Source: Umbelopsis isabellina
Lineage: Eukaryota; Mucoromycota; Umbelopsidomycetes; Umbelopsidales; Umbelopsidaceae
DNA length: 64,000 nt
Reading direction: 5' to 3'
NCBI GenBank assembly: GCA_016758905.1
Contig: JAEPQZ010000017.1
Location: forward strand, 1-64,000
Part shown: in pieces, positions 1 through 11,528 of the stretch
Layout: each line of letters opens with the position of its first letter
Numbering within the stretch: position 1 is the first letter of the stretch
Position numbers and translations under genes: made by a program
The notes under the pieces: generated by a model
What the model was told of the DNA's origin: nothing
The model's database searches: none
What the model saw: the letters and a program-made list of their open reading frames with translations, nothing else

Positions 1-140
1 AAACCCTAAACCCTAAACCCTAAACCCTAAACCCTAAACCCTAAACCCTAAACCCTAAACCCTAAACCCTAAACCCTAAACCCTAAACCCTAAACCCTAA
101 ACCCTAAACCCTAAACCTTAAACCCTATACCCTAAACCCT
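1..140. repeat. Telomere, CCCTAAA/TTTAGGG heptamers
   Basis: Sixteen perfect copies of the heptamer AAACCCT run from base 1 to 112, followed by four copies with zero or one change up to about 140. The C-rich strand reads 5'->3' into the window, so the G-rich TTTAGGG strand runs outward to the left. This is the orientation of a left chromosome end. The unit is the 7-base plant-type repeat rather than the TTAGGG found in most filamentous fungi. The true array may be longer, because assemblies often cut telomeres short. Confidence 0.97.
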
Positions 141-980
141 AACCCTAAACTCTAAATCCTAATTCTAAAGCCTAAACCTTGAATCCTGCATTCTAAACCT
201 TAAATTTTTCATTTTTTTAAATCTTGTTTTTTTAGTCTAATTGTTAAATCCTAAAGTCTAAATCCTAAGTCTTGGACCCTAAATTATATATATATATATA
301 TCCTGCGTTCTAAACCCTATGCTTTAAATCCTATGTCCTAAATGTTAAACCCTGAATCCTTAATCGTTAAGGCTTATATTGTAACTCCTATATCCTGTAG
401 CCTAAATTTCTAAGTCATAAATTCTATATTCTAAAACCTAAATCCTAAATGCTACTTCCTGTATCCTAATTTTGAAGTCTCAATTCTATATTCTAAATCC
501 TAAAGTCTATATTCTAAATCGTAAAGCCTAAACCCTATGTTCTATATCTTAAACCCTAATTCCCATAATCTTACATTTTATATATTAATGTTTAAATTCT
601 ATATCTTAAAGTCTTAAATCCTAATTCCTACATTCTGTAAATCAATACTATAAACTCTATACCCCTAAACCCTTTATTTTATCCGTATTTTTTTGCATCA
701 TGAAGTGTCCGTGCTGTATCTTGTATCCTATATTCTACATTCTATTTATTACCATTCATCTCCTAAATCTTAAATTATATCTTAGATGCTACCCTACATT
801 TTAACGCCTACATGTTTAATCTTACATCTTAAACCCTATAGTTTGGTTTTTAACCATTATATGCTATATCCTGAGCAACTATGTTTGTATTCTATATTTA
901 AATTCTAACTTCTGAATCCTACAGTTTATAGCCTATGTCCTATAATCCGGAGTCAAAACCCTACAGGTTATTTTTGTAAA
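141..980. repeat. Degenerate telomere-like subtelomeric zone
   Basis: For about 840 bp beyond the perfect array the sequence is still dominated by words such as CCTAAA, TCTAAAT, CCTAAAG and CCTATAT, spaced about seven bases apart. Their match to the telomere unit falls with distance from the end. This looks like old telomere repeats that have mutated and are no longer maintained. A short AT microsatellite lies at about 285-301. No ORF of interest is present. Confidence 0.7.
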
Positions 981-1629
981 TAAATCATTGTTCAATCCAG
1001 TTTGTGTAGGGATATGCTAGCCACTCAGAAAAAGATTTAGGAAATACCGTAATGTTCTATACATTTATCTATTGTTTTGCTCTATGGTCATATAATAGCT
1101 CAACAAGCCTCTGTCTTTAAACGCCAATCATACCTGGCACTTTAAAAAGTATTGGCTAGTCATTCGTGGAACCAATCAATTTGTATTTATTCCAAACACT
1201 GTTAAGCGACTATTGCTTTAATCTTTATTTACATACTTATTTTTTTTTTTACAGCATAACATCGCTTTTTATAATTCAGAATTTTTTAGAAAGTAAGTGC
1301 TAGTTCTTGCCCTTTTCGTCAACAATAACTTCACTAATGATTTTTATAATTAAGTCACAGTCATCTTTCTCATCTTACATCTTATATTTTTACTCCATGT
1401 GTTGAGGTTTTACGTGCATCAAGGTTTACAAATTTAGTCAGCTCAAATTACAAACAACACCGTCCTTGTGGCCACTCATAATATAAGATTTCTCAGCATT
1501 ATGAAATGTGTGAGATTGTTGATGATATGTGGATATCAATTAATTTTAGAATCTATCATTTGGTGTAAATGACATTGGCAGTTTTCATGTTAGTCATCTT
1601 TTTATGTCATACAATGAAAACGTATTTGT
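981..1629. other. AT-rich subtelomeric spacer
   Basis: There is no gene, repeat or RNA that I can support here. The sequence is AT-rich with short homopolymer runs, for example a T run near 1240, and separates the telomere-derived zone from the first broken gene. Confidence 0.5.
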
Positions 1630-2701
1630 TTATTTTAACTGCTTATGTCTTTTTAGGAAAAGCTGGAGTTCACCCATGCCATCATCGAAAGATACATGCG
1701 TGTAGCTACATGTAATTATGTCGTAGGAAAGGTATATGCGTTTGTTCCATTGCACAATTTTGAATGTGTTATTTTCGGTGACATGAAATTGCAGTCGCTG
1801 ATCTTTTTTTGGAAGCTTTTTAGATAGAATTATCTGATTTTCATTTTCATCGCCTTCACCCACGGCCAGGAAGTATTCGTTATTCTAATCAAGGTAGGAT
1901 ATACCGTTGTAATGGAGCATTGTACGATTATCTCGATATAATTAAAGACATCGTTGCAGACAATTTATCCAAAGAAATACGTAAAACTTCTTCATCCAAA
2001 TTATATAGCTCTAAGCAGTAGTCGGCCTTTTGCTCCACTGGGTTTCCTTCAATATCCAGCAGTTGAAAGTTGGCAAACCTGGTCAGAGGGTCGCTCGAAC
2101 TTTGTACCTCAAAATTGTCATTAAGCTCATTTGGTATGAGATCCTCTCTAGTAACCTTTTTTAATAGTAATTCAAGTGGTTTGCGGTCTTTTGTAACTCG
2201 GTCATCTAGATTTAATCGTAACTCGCTTTGATTGAGTGACGTCTGTTTGAATTCAAGCCATATATCCGTACTCCATTTAGCGATCGTAAATGTGTTGTTT
2301 TCAGTGACGTAGAATCGCAATCTCTTTTTTTGGTCTGGTAAGTCATCCTGAAAACCAACGTCTTCTCCAATATACTGATTTTCTTCGCAAGCTTAAAAGT
2401 ATTTGTTGTCATAAGTCAGGAAATGTATGCCATTAATAATCGAGTAGCGAATAATTATTTTATCAGCCCGGTTGAGGCGGTATGTGGCATAGAGACTTTC
2501 ATAGTCCATTAGATCAGAAAGTTTCAGAACTTCTTCAAGCTGATCATACATCTCGAGAATGTAATCAACATCCTCTTCAATCGGATTTCCTTCGATATCT
2601 ACCAAACGAAAGGTGGGAGTTCTTTCGGCTGGACTGTTTGGTAAGAGAGCCTTTGGATTGACGATGCTACGGCTGGCGTCGTTGGCAAGATTTTTACTCA
2701 T
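1630..2701 (-). pseudogene. Broken gene with two tandem copies of an unrecognised domain
   Basis: The reading starts at ATG 2701 (MSKNLANDAS) and shows two tandem copies of a ~150-residue unit. Each copy has a block FRLVDIEGNPIEE / FQLLDIEGNPVEQ, then DYxLExYxxxEEVL, then a segment like GIHFLTYDNKYF / GISYLDxNNEYF, then RLRFYVTENNTFTIAKW / RLQFHVTENNTFKIVQW. Copy 1 has an in-frame TAA after NKYF where copy 2 continues with LAV. Copy 2 loses frame after the EEVL block and has a stop just before NNEYF. No splice sites explain these breaks, so it reads as a decayed subtelomeric gene. The alternating hydrophobic pattern suggests a beta-rich fold, perhaps of beta-trefoil kind, but I do not recognise the family. 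Confidence 0.6.
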
Positions 2702-3221
2702 TTGATAAATTTGATGGATGAAGAAAGTGGGACTCACTTCACACGATATATATACCTCTGTGAGCGAACTGCCTGCTACAGGTGGTGGCTAATATTTTCC
2801 ACACTACAACGTTTGTGTACGAATCACAAAGTTTGGTGCTACCGTAGCACAACTGTCAAGTGGCGTATGTTGCGAAGCAATTTATGGTCTTCATCAATTT
2901 CTATAATTTCATTCGTCTTTCAAGAAGCATTGCCCCAATGGTACAATACTGTAAGATATTAAAATACTGTTTCTCGTTCACTTGGATTGGATAATAAATA
3001 GCCACCAATTCTTTGCGTAAGCACTGGGTTCTGTATTGGTGTCTCACCTACCCAAATCAATCCTTGATATTATTCGTCAATATTTGGAATTGTACTTCAA
3101 ATAAAGGCAATAGACCGGAGAGCTACTTTGTAATTATGCATTTTATCATTAAAAAATTGTCACCAAATGGTTTGGTTAAGTAATGTACAAGAAGACAGTA
3201 GCTAATTTACAATCCATTGCT
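2702..3221. other. Intergenic spacer
   Basis: About 520 bp separate the broken subtelomeric gene from the 3' end of MCM5. An 86-codon open frame on the + strand (2702-2962) has unremarkable composition and no recognisable motif. Nothing else is seen. Confidence 0.5.
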
Positions 3222-6246
<3,025 letters not shown>

Positions 6247-6431
6247 TTTTCGTGTTTGTTAATGAAAAAAAGGTTATTTTCTCGAAAAGCGCGTCGTAAC
6301 GTGTCCAAAGTCAGACCCAAGAAAAAGGAGAGGAAAAAAAAAAGTGTGACGTGAGCATAAATCACAGAACTGAAAAATGTTCAAGGAAACTCAAACAGTC
6401 CCATCTTCCCTTTTCCTTTACCCGCATTCCC
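6247..6431. promoter_or_regulatory. Shared divergent promoter of MCM5 and Hst3/4-type sirtuin
   Basis: Only 185 bp separate the two start codons. The spacer contains an ACGCG core (minus strand, 6290-6294), which resembles the MCB box of the yeast MBF factor. A TTTTCGTG word at 6247-6254 is the reverse of the SCB CACGAAA. Both elements drive G1/S genes in yeast. The matches are short, and the SCB-like one abuts the MCM5 start, so regulation by MBF/SBF-like factors is inference. Confidence 0.4.
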
Positions 6432-7600
6432 ATGAAGGTGAAAATTGCCATTGCGGAACCTCCGGAGGTAACCGGTCCCCTTCTATTCGACTTGGCCAAG
6501 TATATTGCGAAAAGCAAGCGTGCTTTGGTGATAACGGGCGCTGGCATTTCTTGCAGTAGCGGCATTCCAGTAAGCGCTTTTTAGCCCATGGCTACCAGTT
6601 TTGGTCTCATGACCACATTTGTCTGACTGACCTATAATAGGATTTTCGTTCAACAAACGGTTTGTACGATTTGGTAAAGGCAAAGCATCCTAACGTGGTG
6701 GTCAAAGGACGTGATTTGTTTGATGCAACTCTTTTTAAAGAGGAGTCCACCACTAGAGTTTTCTACACGTTCATGGCTGAGTTGAAGACGCTGATTTCAT
6801 CGGCCGTACCCACCCCTACACATAGCTTTATTCGCCAACTGCAGGATAATGGCCAGCTTTTGAGATGCTATACTCAAAACATAGATTGTTTGGAAGAGCT
6901 TGTTGATCTACCAGTGGTACAATTACATGGTAGCATGAACAAGGTGAAATGCACTATTTGCACAGCGTCATATGGGTTCTCAACTGATCACCAGCAACAA
7001 TTCCGTGATGGTAACCCACCCCCTTGTCCCAAGTGTCAAGACTTGTTCGATGAACGGCAAAGACTGGGCAAGCGCTCGTTAGCCACTGGTACGCTGCGTC
7101 CTGATATCGTTCTCTACAACGAAGATCATCCATTAGGGGAGTCGATAGGTGAAATGCAATTCACCGATTTGAAGAAACGCCCCGATTTAATGATAGTCAT
7201 GGGTACCTCGCTAAAAATTCCAGCACTTAAGAAATTTATCAAACAAGCCGCCCGTGTTGTTCATTCCAACAAAAATGGCCGAGTGGTTTTTGTCAACCGT
7301 ACACCATGTACCAAAGAATGGGAAAAGGTCTTTGATTATGAAATTTTGAGCGATACCGATGACTGGGTTAATCAAATCCAGACATTGACCCAAAGAATCC
7401 AACAAGACCAAGCTTTGAAACGCAAACTTTCTGTTCCCCACGATGACTTGGAAAGCGAAAAGGAAAATGTTGCCATCAAGAGCATCAAGAAGTCCAAATC
7501 GCAAAGCTGTTGTACCAAAAAATCATCTCAAACTACTTTGGATGGTTTGAAGGTCACCAAAAGCATCAAAACAGTTTTCAAAAAGAGCATTTCCGCTTAA
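6432..7600 (+). CDS. Hst3/Hst4-type sirtuin (NAD+-dependent protein deacetylase)
   Basis: This is a class I sirtuin expected to remove acetyl groups from histones in the nucleus; yeast Hst3/Hst4 act on H3 K56. Two exons, 6432-6569 and 6641-7600, give 365 residues. The intron falls between GIP and DFRS of the NAD-binding loop. Visible are TGAGISCSSGIPDFRS (residues ~35-50), YTQNIDCLE, the catalytic His in QLHGSMN (~142), zinc-ligand pairs CTIC (~150/153) and CPKC (~175/178), and VMGTSLKIP. The run DFRSTNGLYDLVK fits Hst3/Hst4 better than Sir2 or Hst2. The C-terminal ~90 residues are Lys/Ser-rich, a likely nuclear signal. The divergent pairing with MCM5 fits an S-phase role. The choice between Hst3 and Hst4 is not resolvable here. 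Confidence 0.93.
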
Positions 7601-8427
7601 AAAAAACTTGGTTACTTGGCTATTTGAATTTTTCTTTTCTGCTTCGTTTTTATCACAAAAACGGATCTTGTAAATATCTTTTTTTTTTCATTTTGCCTTT
7701 CTCTCGCATTTGCGGTTCTTTTATTTTTTTCTCTTTTCGCAGCGGTTTTGTGGTTTCATCGGATCTTTTTTTTTTCTTCTTCTTCTTCTTCTTCCTCTCT
7801 CTCTATTTTTGTTAGCCATTTTTATTAACTAGCTACTATACCATTTGTTGTCGTTCCAATGAATTAATGTTTCGTCCGATGTAACCCTTAGCAACGCCGC
7901 CACTATGTTAGCAAAGTGCCAGAACTACTGTGAATCCCAACTGGGTCGTACTTAATAGATATGTTTGCCCATGCTTTAGTATTTGTTGGACCGCAGGAGC
8001 ATGGTGATATGACCCCACTCTACATATTTCCTTAATGAGCTTGGGTGGTCAAAGGAGGTTGGGATTACCTGGTTGAAATTGATTGCCCCGCTTAGGGGTG
8101 ATTACAGTTGAAACCAAAACATGGCTCGGTTGCAGGGCGGTTCATGGCACTGTAAAACCCCGGGGTGATGTGCATGAACCATGCAGTGATGCGGCGGTTT
8201 AATAGATCAAAATAAGTAGAAAATGTTTATTGTCTCTTTTTGGTCTCTTTTAAAGATGGTTAAAGATACACATTAGCGAATATATTATGTGAGAAATTAC
8301 GAAGATAGGAAACCGCGACATTAAAAGGCTGAGAATAGATAATCGTTATAAGTGTACGTAATCTGTAATAAAAAAACTATTGGGATTATGAGATTAAAAA
8401 TGAAATGCTCCTCCTCCTCGTCATTGC
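7601..8427. other. Intergenic: T-rich 3' region and moderately GC-rich patch
   Basis: After the sirtuin stop come T-rich stretches and a (CTT)n run near 7778-7800, likely 3' UTR or terminator sequence. From about 7900 to 8210 the composition becomes richer in G and C. No ORF is supported. The region lies 3' to both flanking genes, which converge. Confidence 0.5.
7900..8210. ncRNA. Possible structured non-coding RNA (weak)
   Basis: The patch is GC-richer than its AT-rich surroundings and holds several potential hairpins. One pairs GGTTCATG (8139-8146) with CATGAACC (8173-8180). The loop contains CCCCGGGG. Another is CCCCGCTTAGGGG near 8085-8097. No tRNA, snRNA or 5S motif is recognisable, so this is only a candidate from composition and inverted repeats. 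It could equally be a relic of something else. Confidence 0.15.
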
Positions 8428-10240
8428 TTAAGCAGAGGCGGTGACAACTGGAGTAGACTCAACGGGTGCAGCAGCAGGAGTCTCTTCTTCAGTAGTAGTG
8501 GGGGCAGCAACCTCTTCAGTTGCAGGAGTAGGCTCAGCAGCGGCAGCGGTCTCTTCAGTAGCAGCTGGAGCAGTCTCAGCAGCAGTCTCCTTGGTTTCCT
8601 TCTTTCCACCCTTGGGGAACTTAGCGCTGACTCTTCCGTAGAACTTAGACAACGAACGACCAAGAGGAGATGAAGGACGGGAAGGAGTCTTCTTCTCTTC
8701 AGTTGCTGGAGCTAATGTTTGTACAAATATGGCGAAAATTAGTTATCGGAGCTTTCTGCACATATTTTACCATTTATACATGGTAGGTCAGTTCAACTTA
8801 CCCTCAACAGCAGCGGACTCTTCAGCAGCGACGGGCTCAGGCTCGGCAGCAGCGGTAGTCTCGGTAACAGCAGGAGTCTCTTCAGTAGTCTCAGGAACGG
8901 CAGCGGTCTCAGCAGCGGTCTCAGCAGCAGGCTCGGTGCTGGCAGCAGTGGTCTCGGCAGTCTTATTGTCGGGCTTTGCCTGCTAAAATCCAAACCAGTT
9001 AGGCACATATAACGGCTACACCAATTATTATTGGCTATTTATGGCTCATACTAACCTTGAATTTGTTAAAGATACCCAAGACAGACTTCTTAGCCTTATC
9101 GGATGGTGAGGCGGGAGTCTCGCCTGCAACTACTGGCTCTAAATAAATGCATGTCATTAGTATATATGCAAAAATTCACATTATTGACTAGACTGTTATG
9201 ACATCATGTAGCCAGCGCATTAGCAAGAGTCATATGATCCTTACCTTCGGCAGGTCCTGTGGCGTCAGCGGCAGCAACAGCGGGTTCCTCAGCAGTCTCG
9301 ATAGGCTCAGCAGTAGGCTCAGGTACTGCGGCAGCCTCATTGGTGGTCTCGGCAGCAGCGGGAGCAGCAGCAACCTCTTCAGTGATGGGGTTGCCAGTAG
9401 GCTTGGCTTCAGGAGACTTGGGAAGCTATTTACATGTCAAAAAAAAAATGAGAAAAAAAGCAATTGGTTGAGAATGAAACGCTGCATAGATCACTCATTA
9501 TTCATACCTTGATCTTGTTCATGAAGCTGAAGACAGAGCGTCTCTTGTCAGCCTTTGCAACATTTTCCTCTTCCTTGGTTTCTATAATGCAAATGAAAAA
9601 AGTAAACAAAAAGGTTAGATGAGCAAGCCCGTATCGTGTGTGCATGCAACACATGATTTGGAGGATTCTCACCCTCAGTAGGTACGACAGCGACTTCCTC
9701 CGATGCAACAGGTTCGGTGGAAGCAGGCTCGGTTTGAGCAGCTTCGACGGGTTCTCCGGTACTAGGCTCAGGAGCGGGGGTTGCAACAACAGGTTCAGTG
9801 GTTGTTTCAGGCTTGGATTCCTTGGCAGCAGTGCCATTGGGAGAAGTAGGACGCTGGAGGGGGGAACGATGCTTATCAGTAACCAATTTTTTTAATTTTT
9901 TTTTTTTCTTCTTTGATATTCCAAAGTCCGGTTTGACGGGTGAACACCCACAACTATCATGATACATCAAATCAATGCTTACCTTCATCTTGTTGAAGAG
10001 ATCAAAGATCTTTGACTTTCTCTTTTCGCTCTTGGGAGTCTCAACGGCAGGCTCTTCAGTTTCGGCAGCTACAGGGGCAGAGGTGGGTTCCTCTGCCTTG
10101 GGAGCTTCCTCTGTCTTGGGAGCTTCTTCTGAGATGTCAGCGGGAGCTGCGGTAGTCTCTTCGACGGCGGTGGTAGCAGGGACGCTCTCGCTGATGGGAG
10201 CCTCAACGGTGGGTTGTTGTTCTACTACAGGTTCAGACAT
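8428..10240 (-). CDS. Modular Ala/Glu/Pro/Thr-rich protein built from duplicated exon cassettes
   Basis: I do not recognise this protein. Seven exons read from ATG 10240 (MSEPVVEQQP): 10240-9983, 9853-9673, 9581-9508, 9425-9245, 9138-9056, 8982-8802 and 8711-8428, giving about 413 residues. Exons 2, 4 and 6 are each exactly 181 bp, rich in Ala, Glu, Pro and Thr, and end in phase 1. They alternate with short Lys-rich exons. Exon 1 and the short exons carry a recurring motif: KSKIFDLFNKMK, RRSVFSFMNKIK and KKSVLGIFNKFK. The last exon has a diverged LSKFYGRVSAKF. The motif looks like a basic amphipathic helix, possibly for membrane or partner binding, joined by disordered acidic linkers. The first intron (129 bp) is also open in frame, so retention is possible. 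Function unknown. Confidence 0.8.
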
Positions 10241-10510
10241 GATGTGGAAGAATAAAAGAGAAAGAAGCAAGAAGATATTAGGGAGAGGGCAAGTTCTTAT
10301 ATATATTAGAAATTATAAAAAAAAAAAAATCCGCCCATCACATCACACATCACAGCACATACTAAATTTTTGTTATTTTTGGCTTGACCAGCATCTACAT
10401 CAGCTTCCAAGCCTGATTTGGTTGTCACTCTCCTGGTTATAATATAATATTGTGGTGGTTATGATTGGGGTTGGTGGGTGTTGTACACACAACATATCGG
10501 CGTGGATCCC
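10241..10510. promoter_or_regulatory. Promoter region of the modular protein gene
   Basis: The 270 bp upstream of ATG 10240 contain an A-run near 10318-10330 (poly-T on the coding strand), typical of nucleosome-free fungal promoters. A TATATATA word lies at about 10297-10304. No specific operator is recognisable. Confidence 0.3.
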
Positions 10511-10789
10511 TTAAATATGGTTGAAAAGGCAGATCAGATGGCGTTCTTTAATCGCCTTTGTTTCTTTCTTATTTTTGCTTTTGGCCGATCCTACTTGTTC
10601 TATGGTAATATTTTGTTTTTTTTTTTTTTTTTTTTTATATTTTACTATCTGCACTAAATTTTGAAATACACGTTCTCCTGGTTCCAAAGAACCAGACAAC
10701 ACGGAGTCGATATACTTATTCATGTTCGCTCCCATCGCCTCCCCCCCAAATCATACCGGAGTTCAGTATCAGTGCACATCTTGTACATT
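10511..10789 (-). CDS. Possible small protein of unknown function
   Basis: An open frame from ATG 10789 reads MYKMCTDTEL and continues through ATG 10735 (MGANMNKYID), SLEPGERVFQNLVQI and a Lys-rich end to a stop at 10511. A run of about 20 T on the + strand (10617-10636) lies within it. It reads as poly-Lys unless removed as a short intron between GTAAAATAT and ACCATAG. It lies 76 bp downstream of the SelW-like gene on the same strand, so it could also be 3' UTR of that gene. No family is recognised and confidence is low. Confidence 0.3.
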
Positions 10790-10864
10790 CGAATTGCTTC
10801 TTTGTGCTATGTAAGCGGACTTGGTGATCCCAAAATATAATAGTACAAAGAATTTTTTTTTTGT

Positions 10865-11528
10865 CTATTCTACACATGTCAAACACTCCTTGGGATCCGA
10901 CGATGCTGAAGCTGAATTATGGTCATTTTGCTTCAACTCAGCAACGTTCTTAGTGTCTTTACGGTCGCTATGACCAAGAGATTTGGAAGGATCGATAACA
11001 TCTCTCACTAGTTGTTTCTGCGGAAGTAAAGCAAAGAAATCAGTTACAACTCTTATTTTCATCCCCCGAAAAACTCCATGGTTACACTCATACCAACTGC
11101 TTGATATCAGGAAAAGCCTGCATTTCCTTTCTATCCCATATAAGAACTAGTCAAGCAGTGTTTTAGTTTTTCCAGGTCCAGTTCTGGCATATTTAAAGGT
11201 CCTATATTTTCTCCTACCATCATTGACCATCACTCTGAAAACACCAGACTTTCCAGGCATCAATGCAACTTCCCCAATTGTGCTTTCAAATGTTGTCAGC
11301 AACTCCTGTGCCATCCAAGCTACGGAGAACGACTAGCATGAGCTTTTATGTCTAAATATAGCATTTGTCAGCGCTTGTAATACCTGATCGAAGCATCCAT
11401 CGACATTGAGTGCAGTACTGGAACATGGACAGCTCAGGTTATTGAGAATGTATCTACCACGAAAGCGGCAATCAAGCAATGACAGTTACCTCGATTGAAA
11501 CTCGCGGGCTTTTGATGGTGGTTGACAT
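10865..11528 (-). CDS. SelW/Rdx-family thioredoxin-like protein (Cys form)
   Basis: A small redox protein of the Rdx (SelW/SelT/SelH) family. Five tiny exons, 11528-11490, 11417-11384, 11319-11218, 11146-11094 and 11017-10865, join in frame to 126 residues. The start is MSTTIKSPRVSIE, followed directly by the CxxC motif YCTQCRWMLRS (Cys15, Cys18). Then come AWMAQELLTTFE, IGEVALMPGKSGVFRV, VLIWDRKEMQAFPDIKQL and LVRDVIDPSKSLGHSDR. These match the bacterial/fungal SelW-like subfamily closely, including the LGHSDR end. The redox position is Cys, not selenocysteine. Family members are thought to act on thiols, but their substrate is not settled. The last ~35 residues are a low-complexity tail. 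Confidence 0.88.

Noticed and set aside
7770-7812. CTT/CT run as a mobile-element end
   Set aside because: It is a simple microsatellite in the 3' flank with no inverted repeats or target-site duplication.
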